Of a stretch of DNA of 64,000 nucleotides, positions 33,340-43,800 are shown piece by piece. The notes beneath the pieces are model-generated. The model was not told where the DNA came from. It did not search any database and saw only the letters and a list, made by a program, of their open reading frames with translations. The translations under genes and the position numbers were made by a program. Location: positions 2,170,001-2,234,000 of the forward strand of contig JAWNGF010000006.1 of the NCBI GenBank assembly GCA_037039685.1, in the 5' to 3' direction. Numbering within the stretch: the stretch's first letter is position 1; the number at the start of each line of letters is the position of its first letter. This DNA comes from Ceratobasidium sp. AG-K. Taxonomy: Eukaryota > Basidiomycota > Agaricomycetes > Cantharellales > Ceratobasidiaceae.

Positions 33340-34910
33340 GATTGCCAACGGAACCAAATGTGGTACGGTGACAATTTGGCCAACGGGCCGCATACATGGC
33401 TTTTTCGCGCCTATAGACGTATGACCTTACTTCATTCTGGATGGACAGAACTTGTTATATTCGGGCACGCAAAAGACTAGAAAGCGCTGAACTCCAGAAC
33501 TAAAAATCCATTGCTTCCAGCAATACACGCCGATCAAACGTATACGCCAAACAGACATTAAATCCACACAATTACTCGACTCGTGAAAAGCAACGCAGCT
33601 TGTGCCCTTCCTTCCAGTGCTGTTTCTGGCACTTTTCTCCGCAATAAATCATGCTCCTGCACCTCGAACAACGCTTCGAATTCTTCGGCGGCTCCTCTTT
33701 GCCCAGCGGACAGAGCTCATTCGCGCAAAGTCCATGCCTCGCCTTTTCGAACAAATGCGACTGCATTGCCCTCAAGTACATGTCTTCAGGCACGGAATCG
33801 ATCGACATGAGCGCATTGTTCAGTCGCCTGATCGCTCGCTGATCGAAATCTGACCAGTCGTTCCATTGGTTCAGACGCTCAAAGCCATCCGTACAAGAGA
33901 TGAGGCGCTTTCGTAGGTCCGAGTCCATACATGCCTTCTTGTCGCCCCCTTCTTGTGTATCGCACCAGTGCAATAGCTCGGTTATGAACCGACAGACGCC
34001 CGCTGGTGAAACATTGTTTCGCCACTCGAGCCCGTCCAGAAACGCTGCCGCGATAAAGTTGGTAATACCGCGACTTTCGGGAGAGCGCAGGAACATTCGT
34101 TGGTACGGGTCGTACACCGGCTCGGGAAAGCTGGATAGGATTACGATGTATAGCGTGATCGTCCTGCGTTGGTTCTTGAGCGAGTATCCACGCAAGCACT
34201 GATACAGTTTGTGCAAGTAGCTAGCGGCAAATGCAGCATGCAGGACGGATATTTCCTCTCTCGGCAAGGGTCGCATTTTGACGTACTTTTTGATTCTAGT
34301 CAGTAAATCCTCAACGCAAGTGATCCATTTCCATACCTCGTTTATGACCGCGTCGTATTCTGAATCTGAAAGGTTCTGACCGGGAAGCAGGGGATCAAGC
34401 AGGCGTGCATGCTTGGCAATTGCGTTGGCAGAGGTCATTGCTTTGGCACGAAGTGCTTTGACAGCTTCTGCATCAAGAACTTTGGTTTCGACGGAGGACA
34501 TTCCAGTAACGCAGAGCAAATGTAGTGTGACGTGTAATAGGGATAAAGAGGAGTGGAATCAAACGGCTTGGACGTTTGGTTGGCGAAGCCGCCACGAGCG
34601 AGATTTTTTTTTTTGCGCAGAGTAGTCAGAGCGCAAGGCCAAACTACCGAAAGCAATACTTGAGCTTCAAAGGCACTCAATTACTGACAGGAATTGAGGC
34701 TAGAGGATAAGCAGGTATTTAAGTAAGTGAATGCGAACGGGGATAGTCCCGGTGTGGTAGGGAAACCTCTTGCTCTGGGTGTGTTAGCCACGGCCCAAGT
34801 GTGGCGCGGAAGGTGCACACAGAGTCAATGTGGTTGGACAAGCGCCCTGCTGAGGTAACCCAGTGATTTAGACCTCACCGGGGAAACGGTCCGAGCTCCA
34901 AGCCTGCTGG
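33340..34910. repeat. Tandem duplication unit B (intact MYND copy and flanks)
   Basis: This matches unit A (31400-32970) over gene and both flanks. Unit B keeps the reading frame, so it is the conserved copy. Ends are approximate. Confidence 0.7.
33572..34501 (-). CDS. MYND-type zinc-finger protein (paralogue 3)
   Basis: The intact partner of the pseudogene starts at MSSVETKVLDAEAV. The finger is KRCSRCRSMIYCGEKCQ, then KQHWKEGHKLRC and ..FSRVE at the end. A preceding CANELCPLG supplies the first Cys pair. The frame is open from start to stop, but the stretch from GTATGG to the AG before TACGTCAAA (51 nt, about 34290-34345) has good donor and acceptor sites, sits where paralogue 1 has its intron, and is a multiple of three. 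It may be spliced out or retained. Length is 309 residues unspliced or 292 spliced. The role is unknown. Confidence 0.8.
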   Translation of the reverse strand: MSSVETKVLDAEAVKALRAKAMTSANAIAKHARLLDPLLPGQNLSDSEYDAVINEVWKWITCVEDLLTRIKKYVKMRPLPREEISVLHAAFAASYLHKLYQCLRGYSLKNQRRTITLYIVILSSFPEPVYDPYQRMFLRSPESRGITNFIAAAFLDGLEWRNNVSPAGVCRFITELLHWCDTQEGGDKKACMDSDLRKRLISCTDGFERLNQWNDWSDFDQRAIRRLNNALMSIDSVPEDMYLRAMQSHLFEKARHGLCANELCPLGKEEPPKNSKRCSRCRSMIYCGEKCQKQHWKEGHKLRCFSRVE

Positions 34911-35569
34911 AGGGGCGAATCGGTCGTTTTCCAAATCTCAGGCTTTTGACTGGGAGTAGAAGTCGGAGAGGTCACGTCTACCTACAAGTAATTTGACGCA
35001 CTTGTTTGCCCGGGGTGGATCATTTACTTGCACCCATGTCACGGTTTTTAGTTTCAATCGATGGTACCTCTGCGAGTGCGGAATATGGATAGCGCATGAT
35101 AGTGGGTAGCCCTAGGGGGGATGGAGGAAGCCTGGCGCTTGGTACCCCTTTGGCTTGGGATCTTTCGCATGTGGCAAGCCAACAGTGGTGCCCAAGTTTC
35201 ACTAAATCGTCCGGTGCTAAGTGCATTGGAGTCAACATCGAAGGATAGATGGGGATTACCGGAAAATATATAGCTAGAGTTGGCCGTGAGCGGTTGGCCC
35301 TCTTTCACTTCGAACGTAAATGGACCGCACTTCAGGATGCGGGGAAGAGCACACTCAATGCGTTTGAAGATGCATACAGGTAAGCAAGCGCCTGGATTAG
35401 GTAACTCAGCATTCACTTTCAGCGACACTTCTTACGGTCCTTGAACGGCGGGTGTATTCAGGTTGGAGAGGTAGGGAATCCCTATAATTATACGTTGTAC
35501 ACAATATTAGCATCATGTTAGGTCATACGCCTAAAACAGCGAGTACAAGGCACACTCGACCCGAAATCA
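34502..35569. other. Spacer between MYND copies 3 and 4
   Basis: It holds the 5' flank of paralogue 3 and a decayed MYND 5' region with its own flank (34940-35440). No intact gene is seen. Confidence 0.5.
34940..35440 (-). pseudogene. Relic of a MYND-family 5' end with its flank
   Basis: The minus strand encodes PSIETKNRD (about 35040-35065), which matches the MSSVETKVLD start of paralogue 3. Its plus-strand exon-1 tail (AGGCTTTTGACTGGGAGT, 34946 on) matches the AGGTTCTGACCGGGAAGC block of paralogue 3. The stretch 35280-35440 matches the 5' flank of units A and B (CCTCT..ACTT..GTAAATG.ACC and GCAAGCG.CCT..AGGTAA). The rest of the gene is missing. Confidence 0.55.
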
Positions 35570-36472
35570 TTATGGAGGTGGGAAGCAACGAATCTTGTGA
35601 GTCTGCTTCCAGTGTTTCGACTGGCACTTTTGTCCACAGTACTCGACAGTCTTGCACCTCGAACACCTCATCTTGGACTCCTGGCCACACCCTTCATTCG
35701 CACAGACACCCTCGCCTGACTGAGCAGTCAATGTCTCCTTGGCACCCTTCACATACGTATCTCCAGGCATCTGTTCGATAGCCTGCAACACCCCGTTCAG
35801 CCGTTCGATATCCGCCCGTTGCTCGATTGGTAATTGGGTAAATGACGGGTTCGATATAAGCGCCGTTGTTTTGGCCAAGACTTGTTTTCGTATCTCGGCG
35901 TCCATGGGTGCTTTCGAATCGTCTCCTTCAGAGGGGTCGCACCAGAACAACAACTCGATGAGGAGACCGCAGATAGTTCCTGGACCACTTGGACGTCTCC
36001 ACTGAATCCCTTTTTGAAACGCGTCGCCGAGAAGATTCGCCAGGCCTTTGCTGTCTGGGGAGGAGAGAAAGAGGCGATAATACGGCTCTTGTGATGCTTC
36101 GGGAATGAGCGAGAGAAGCTGAACGTAGGTCGCGAAGGCCTTGGGTTGAGTTTCTCGCGAGGTGCGGTGGAGCGCGGTGGCGATTTTTGGAGCATAGTTT
36201 GCACACAAGGCGGCCATCATCAAGTCGACAAGTTCGCGAGGCAGAACGTGCATTGCATGGATCTAGAGTAAACCTGAGCGTATTTATCGCATAGCTTATA
36301 GAGCTCGTACCTGTGTTTGAATCTCTGTATCCTCCGACTCGGAAAGGTCTTGGCCTTCTGGTAAAGGTTCGTCCACTCTCGCCTTCTTTGCCAAATCACT
36401 GGAAAAGCTAACGATTTCTGCTCTCAGCTCCCCAGCATCCATCGTTCTGTTCCCTATTGTTATAGTCGCCAT
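35570..36472 (-). CDS. MYND-type zinc-finger protein (paralogue 4)
   Basis: Two exons: MATITIGNRTMDAGELRAE ending in ..DTEIQTQ, an intron of about 60 nt, then MHVLPRELVDLMMAALCAN. The body motifs match paralogue 1 closely (LLSLIPEASQEPYYRLFLSS, ADIERLNGVLQAIEQMPG). The finger is CANEGCGQESKMRCSRCK, then YCGQKCQSKHWKQTHKIRC. About 280 residues. It is more like paralogue 1 than paralogue 3, so the cluster has two sub-types. It starts 247 bp from the divergent 5-oxoprolinase A gene, so the two may share a promoter. Confidence 0.82.
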
Positions 36473-36718
36473 GGCTCGAGCCGAAAAAATAAAACCCAGT
36501 TGAGTGTGGTCGAGAAGTGAATAAAATGTGGCGAGCGATAGATTGCGTAATTGGTTAGTGATCGACGCAGAAGTCGTCATAAGCGGGCGTTTGAAATAAC
36601 GCGATCTTGTGATGACTCTTACCACCCACGGCCACTGTATGCTGCCAATCCATTGGATCTCCGTGTTAAACAACAGCTACTGACATTACTACAGGTGAAT
36701 TGACTCTAGGACATAAAT

Positions 36719-39624
36719 ATGGTTGAGATTCCAGATCGTTCAATTCGGATCTGCGCCGATAGAGGTGGTACTTTCTGTGATGTACACGCGTAAGTCCACC
36801 CAGTGAATGACGAATAACTATATACAGAGCTAAGTGGTTTATACAGTTCATATCCCGGTGAAAATCCTGGCGAGAGAAAGGAAATAGTCGTCAAGCTCCG
36901 TAAGTTATCCACCTGTATTCCATCATAAATATTAATCTACGGGCGCGTATAGTGTCTCAGGATCCCAACAACTACCGAGATGCGCCAACTGAAGGAATCC
37001 GACGGGTCCTCGAAAAGGTCCTTGGCAAAACACTTCCAAGAGGAGAAAAGCTCAACACCGACAAGATTGGTATGTTAGTCCGACCCCCCAATGGGAATGC
37101 AGTCCCGATTGATCCCGTCAACCTAGACTTTATACGACTTTCAACTACTGTAGCTACGAATGCTCTACTCGAACGAAAGGGCCAGAAACATGCGCTGGTG
37201 ATTACGAAGGGGTTCAAGGTATGTCGAAACTCGCCCGCTCCAGCTTCGCCGAGCCAACCATCACATCAACAGGACTTGCTCACTATAGGAAACCAATCTC
37301 GTCCTAAGATCTTTGATCTCAACATCCGACGCCCCTCGCCGCTTTTCTCCGACGTCTTAGAGGTAGACGAGCGCGTAACTATAGTCGGATACACCTCCGA
37401 CCCCAACGCAGTCGAACATGCCATCAAATTCGACGATAATGGCAAGATTATCAAGGGCTATACGGGTTTGGGGTCTGAGGACGAGAAGGCAGACGGACCA
37501 GGAGAGATTGTTCGAGGACTATCAGGGGAGGCAATTCGGATTATCAGGAAACCCGGTGAGCAAGTTTTGCTTGAATAATGCGTTCGCTAATCGAAGAGAG
37601 TAGACGAGAACCAGATCAAATCTGACCTCCAAAATCTCCGCGACCAAGGCTACACATCCCTAGCTATCTGCTTCGTCCATTCGTATACATATCCCGAACA
37701 TGAACTCGCGGTTGGAAAAATTGCCAACTCACTCGGCTTTACGCATATTTCCATCTCGTCCCAGCTCATGCCAATGATCAAGATGGTCCCACGAGGAATG
37801 TCGGCTACGGCTGACGCCTACCTTACTCCGATTTTGTACCAATACCTCGACGGGTTTTTCGCCGGTTTCGATGAACAACTTAGGCACGGCGGGGTGGGGA
37901 AGCCGAGAGTGGAGTTCATGGCGAGCGATGGAGGCTTATTGGACTTGGACAACTTTTCTGGATTGAAGAGTATTCTCAGCGGACCAGCAGGCGGAGTTGT
38001 TGGGTACGCGTTGACGAGTTGGGACGAGAATGAGCGAACTCCAATTATCGGGTACGTCGATAAACTAACAGCATGCGACCTAGCTGAGTATGTAAACTTC
38101 ACACAGGCTGGACGTGGGAGGCACCTCGACGGATGTATCCCGATTTGATGGCCGGTACGAAACCGTTTACGAGACCACTACTGCGGGTGTGACGATTCAA
38201 AGCCCGCAACTCGACATCAACACCGTCGCCGCAGGGGGCGGGTCGTGCCTCACCTTTAAGAATGGTTTGTTCTTGGCAGGACCAGAAAGTGCTGGAGCCG
38301 AACCGGGGCCGGCTTGCTATAGGTGAGAAACGCGCATATATTTCCCATATTCGATTAACATTCGGGTTTAGGAAAGGTGGCCCTTTGGCCGTAACAGACG
38401 CGAACCTCATGCTCGGTCGGCTCATCCCCGACCTGTTCCCGAAGATCTTCGGTAAATCCGAAAAGGAACCACTGGATATGGAGGCCTCCAAGTCCGCATT
38501 TGAGAAAGTCGCCGAGGAAGTTCGCAAGTCCTCGGACAAGGATTACTCGTTAGACGAGGTCATCTACGGGTACGTACCAGAAGCTGACAGATATACGATT
38601 GTTCAACGATAGTGGCCCGCAGATTTATCAAGGTTGCGAACGAGACGATGTGCCGCCCTATTCGAGCGCTTACTGAGGCGAGAGGTTATTCCACTGGATC
38701 CCATATGTAAGCAACAACGCCTCGTCGTGGATATTCTGATTGATTTTCGAATAGCCTCGCGAGTTTCGGTGGAGCGGGCGGGCAACATGCATGCGATATC
38801 GCTCGGCTACTAGGCATCCGTCGTATCCTGATCCATAGGCACAGTTCGATTCTCTCGGCATACGGGCTCGCGTTGGCTGATCGGTAAGCGACACGACTGG
38901 AATTCCAAGTGGGCGATTCGGTCGCCGCCACTCTAAATAGATTCACTAATGAAGACCACCCTACATACCTTAGAGCGTTCGAGCGACAAGAACCCTCATC
39001 CGAAAATTGGTCCAACGAGAGCAAACCACGCATCTTAAAACGGCTTGATACCCTGGCAGAAGAAGTTCAATCTTCCCTCGAAAAGCAAGGGTTTAAAGGC
39101 GACCGAGTTCGTGTCGAACGGTTGCTCAACATGCGATTCGACGGAACAGATACCGCGCTGATGGTGTTGGAGCCCGACGACGGATCGCACGACTTTGAAG
39201 GAGCGTTCAAGAAGGCTTATAAACAGGAATTTGGGTTCCTTCTCGAGACCAAGCGCATCATAATTGATGATATCAAGGTACTTTTCCATTATACCTACCC
39301 CAAATAAGGCAAATTGACCACCTGAAGGTCCGGGGGATAGGCAAGACGTTTGACACATTGGGGCCAAGCGTATTTGAAGAAATCAAGACCCTTAAAACCA
39401 AACCGGTCGACGTTCAGGCGTCCCAGGACCGAACACACAATGTCTACTTTGAAGGTCCCGGGCGTATCGATACGCCAGTATTCCTCTTGGAGAAACTCGA
39501 TATTGGGGCTGTTGTCTCTGGACCGGCTATGATTATTGATAACACTCAGACGATAGTCCTTGACCCCCAATCAAAGACGACCGTTACGAGGAATCATCTT
39601 TTTATATCGTTGGAGAGCGAATAA
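36719..39624 (+). CDS. 5-oxoprolinase, hydantoinase A half
   Basis: This part of the ATP-dependent enzyme that opens 5-oxoproline to glutamate (glutathione cycle, cytosol) starts at [19 protein letters not shown], the actin-like nucleotide-binding N-terminus. It continues through [54 protein letters not shown] and [15 protein letters not shown] to [36 protein letters not shown] and a final [21 protein letters not shown] then stop. About eight introns; about 800 residues. In yeast and animals the A and B domains form one protein of ~1,290 residues. Here the frame stops exactly where the B domain should follow; the B half lies at 46487-48749 on the other strand. Confidence 0.88.
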
Positions 39625-39794
39625 CTGGGTCAGACGGGGCCGTGTAGTGTAATAGGGGGTACTGAAATAGCTGAATAACCAAAGATTATATGAACCAAGC
39701 TTGATTCCGACCGTTAAAGGTATCAACGATGTACATGGGGCATGTACGAGACGTGCAGGAAATGACCACCAGGGTAGATAAACCCACACACAGC

Positions 39795-40221
39795 ACTCAG
39801 AACTGAGTAAATTTAGACCTTCTCCGGTGCCGGACCATCGCATCGTCTCCAGTGCAATGGATCATGGCGGAACGAATCTTATTCGCTCCTTGAATTCCAC
39901 AAAGGCTCCCGAAATTCTGCCAAAGCCCTCGTCAGCTCACGAACGCGCCGAGTACCAAGGAATACTCACATCCATAACAAGCGAATCGCTGGCGCAGTCG
40001 TTCTTGTTGTAGATGGTAACGTAATGACGGCTACTGATATTCTCTATCGCCACAGCGCTCGAGTCCGTGTCAGGAGTGATGCAAGTTCCACAAGGGACAA
40101 CGTCGATTTGGAATGTGGGGTCACCGCTGCAGTCTTTCTCCGCAAAAAATCGCATGTCGCCAGCTAGGGTAACACTCGGAAGGGCCATGAACAAGGCCAA
40201 GGCAAAGTGTAGGTATTGCAT
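39795..40221 (-). CDS. Small secreted Cys-containing protein
   Basis: Two exons on the minus strand. Exon 1 starts MQYLHFALALFMALPSVTLA, a good signal peptide, followed by GDMRFFAEKDCSGDPTF, PCGTCITPDTDSS and NKNDCASDSLVMD. A GTGAGT donor follows; the second exon (about 39795-39915) adds about 40 residues with two more Cys (SLCGIQG, IHCTGDD). About 123 residues. It is the kind of small secreted protein often listed among effector candidates in plant-associated fungi, but there is no direct evidence for such a role. It converges on the 5-oxoprolinase A gene; the stops are 170 bp apart. Exon 2 is less certain than exon 1. Confidence 0.65.
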
Positions 40222-40846
40222 AACGGTTGGGTATAAGAAAGGACAGTGGGTGGGTAAACGAATGAGAGTGAGGAGGAGGCGGTGGGAGAAGGAAAGTGAG
40301 CATGGCTGGAGGGGGCTACTCTAAATGTTGCACAGTGGGTTTGTTTGGCAATTTCATATGATCAGCTCACGTTCTTTTCTTCCAACGCGAGATGTTCGGA
40401 GCTAATGAGAGCTACGGAAATTTGATGGGAACGTTTGTTTGCTACATTTCGTATGTTTACCATGTTGGCTGCTCATATGGACTTTTTACAAGTGACCCTG
40501 ACGGTGGGGTTCAGATCCAGATCCCTGGCAGCTTGGCGAAGCACATGGTCAAGGGGAAATCAACAGTGCCTTGCCACCACGGCGCCTCTTTCGCTTGGCG
40601 CTAGGCTAACCCGATGTCCGCGTGGCCCGATTCAGTAGGCTCATTATGGCCTGGAAGCAGTCCGCCTATGGATCAAGCCACACCATATATGTGAACCTTG
40701 CTTTTAATTATATCTAACCATGATTCGTTCTAACAAATGTATGAGCAAAGACCAGTCGTTAGATGCCCAGCCTCAGAGTCAAGCCTCTCGAGACAGGGTT
40801 TGTCAAACTCGGCACGCGTGACGTATGATCGTCGATCGTCCGGCCA
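40222..40846. other. Intergenic region
   Basis: The left part should be the promoter of the small secreted protein; the right part is the 3' region of the helicase. Short plus-strand open frames (40392-40638) have no recognisable content. Confidence 0.5.
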
Positions 40847-43800
40847 CTAACCCGCCTTGGACTTGGGTTTTCCAAACAACTCGAGTGCCAGCGCGGTCCA
40901 GATGTCGGTTTCAGGATTTGAGTTAGACTGCCGTGTACGGAGTCTGGATGACATGTTGGACGCCAACCGGGACCGAAGCGCTTTGAGTGCGAGGATGGTT
41001 TTTCCCGAGACCCGAAACTTGATCTTCCGGTCGACCACTACAATTTCCGAGCCGGGCTACAAATAGGCAACAGTCAGCCGCTGACTTGTCAAAAGCTGAA
41101 TTGGGCACACCTTGAATTCGCATTCACCACACAGAAGAATTAAAGCTAGGTTGTTTGATGGACCCGTCTCTGCCGCGTATAGCTTCTTGGATTGCCTGCT
41201 TTGTATTTAGTGAGAGGTCCAAAGCAACCGGGCGGACTTACGTGAGCGAGAAATAGCAGAGGTAAGAAGAATCAAAGTCGCGGGCCGCTCGGCGGAAATT
41301 CACAGAGGAAGGGTGGAAAGCGACCGGCCGATTATTGTGAATTGTTTGCATTTGCCCACTCGAAGGATCGATGTAGATGATTTTGGGGAACATGCCGGCT
41401 GTGAGGGCAGCTTGGATTAAACCAGAGTCGGCGTCGCGCGGACTCAGGGATTCAGGAAGCTCCATGAATTTGGCGCCCCGTCGTTGGAAGCGTATCCTGC
41501 GATTCAAGTCATGATCACATGCCTTTGCGTTTCACATACATGACCTACCGTTTGAATTCTTGGCTGAAGTTTGGGTCCACGGTTATGAATGAGCTGTCAA
41601 TCAAGTATCCCATGAATTGCTGTCGCAAGTCCTCGATCTGTTGCAAGTTCTGCGGAAGCATCTGAGCATGATAATGCATACACAAGAGAAACGCCGTTAC
41701 CTGATAGCTAAGATAGGAATCTTTACAGAATTTCCTGGCAACATACTGTCCATTGGCCGATGCACGTCTCCAGCTCGCAAAAGCATTGTGTAATGCAAGG
41801 AAGTCCGAATTGTTATCTAGAGGGGTATGAGTAAAACTCGGTGGTTGTTGATGGGACTGACCTTTGGCGAATTCGCGTTTTGCAGAATCGGCTTGGGCCT
41901 CGAATCCGAAAGGTCTTAAAAACGGAGATTTGGCGTTCAAGGTCGCACAAATGGTAAGCGCTACATCCAAACATCCACTGATATCTTGGATCAGCAGGGC
42001 CTAACGCAGGGGTGAGAGGCTTACAGTGTGACTGAATGTAGTAGGAATTTCCCAAGGTGAACATCCATGGGGAGCTTGCTCAGCAATCGTCCTAGAGGAG
42101 TAATTTGCTCCGCTGTAGTAAGGGCCTTCACCTGGCATAATCATAAGCAAGCAGTCAATAGGCCAGAAGAAAAGTGATACTTCAATTAGAGCGTTAACAG
42201 CACGCTGGATATTAGTTGAGGATGGAGGATCTAAGGCTCGCGACAGCACATCTTCAACCGAGCTACCGATTTGAACATTCATGATCTTGATTCGAAGCGC
42301 GAGGTCAGCCAAACTGAGCCTTAGTATCTCCGGGAGAGGATTGTCAACCATCTGGCATTCAGATCAGAAATAGCACAATATGCAAGCCCTCCAGGCTCAC
42401 CATGTTGTCGTGACGACTTTTAGTAAAAAGGTGAAAACAAAGCCCTTCTCGAACTCGACCAGCACGCCCTCGTCTTTGTGCAGCGTTACTTCGCGCAATC
42501 GTTGTTTCAATCAGTCTACTTGTTTGCCGCTTTTCATCAAACCTAAGCGGGGGGATGATATGTATATGTCCATGGAATTAGTTTCACTACACGTACCGCA
42601 TCTCCTTATGCTTCCCTGAATCTATTACGCATGTAATATCCTGAACTACATCAATTGATGTACGATGCGGTAAGCTCCCACTTACAGGTATTGTGACTCC
42701 GGTTTCCGCGATATTAGTCGCTGTATGCGCACATTGTGAATATTTATACAAACAGTGACGTTGTGCGACTCACATATTACAATTTTCCTGACCCCTGGTG
42801 GGGGAATATCAAAGACAACTGTTTGATTCTCTGATGGCAACGCTGAATGAAGTGGGTAAATCCTGAAGGATTGTGTTCCAAATTCGCGATGGCCTCCAAG
42901 TATGTCGTTTAGTTGTCGAATCTCGTTAATTCCTGGAACAAATATCAGAATGGCTGCTGAATAGCGCGAGTGAGTCGATTCTGTAAGGCAGATCTTTTCG
43001 AGTAGCCGAAGGATAAGCTCGTAGGGAATTCGTCTTTCATCCAGTCGATTAATTGTTGTTATCGTTGCGGCAGAGTACTGATTTCCAAGTTTAACCGGAG
43101 TTATTGTAGATTCGCCCTCCTCGTCATCGTCCTCTGCTGGAGCGGTTTCCTCGGACCATTCCAAGCGTTTTGGTTTACCACTGCGACTAGTCCCTTCACC
43201 AGCCTTATAAATATGTTACTCACATTGTAGAGCGGAATAATACATACTATGGGCGTACGGCGAGTCGTCATCGATCCTCCACTTGGTGAATTCGATCGCA
43301 TCTTCGAGAAACTGGACTTTGACAGGGAATGTACGCTATCCTCGAAATGTCAGCACTATAAAAATCTAACAAGATAATAACTCACGCCAGGAACCATTAG
43401 CACAGGGCACACTGTGGGTCCACCAAAGTAGGCAGAAACCTTCTCCGCATCGACAGTGGCGGACATGAGCACAATTCTACAAACCACGGTAGTCAGCACG
43501 TTGTTGAATGCGGATAGGATCATTCTTACTTTAAATCCGGCCGATGTTGGAGCATCGACTTGAGAACAATAAGTAGGAAATCGGACTCAATGGACCTCTC
43601 GTGAACCTCGTCAATAATGATATGCTGGCAACAAAGCGTATAAGCTAGGCGCCGGGGGATAGGGCAAAGCTGATAGGCCTACAGTTATATCGTCAAACGC
43701 AGTTCCTTTTCCCCCGTTGCCACTGCCACTCTCTAGCATCCTTAAGGCGATACCATTGGTAACAAACGCTAGTCGTGTATTCCGGGTGATGTTACTTTCC

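Larger units (their letters stand above)
32565..33571. other. Spacer between MYND copies
   Basis: It holds the 5' flank of the pseudogene, a short relic of a MYND first exon (33000-33075), a 14-G run (33180-33193) and the duplicated 3' flank of the next copy (from about 33340). Confidence 0.5.
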
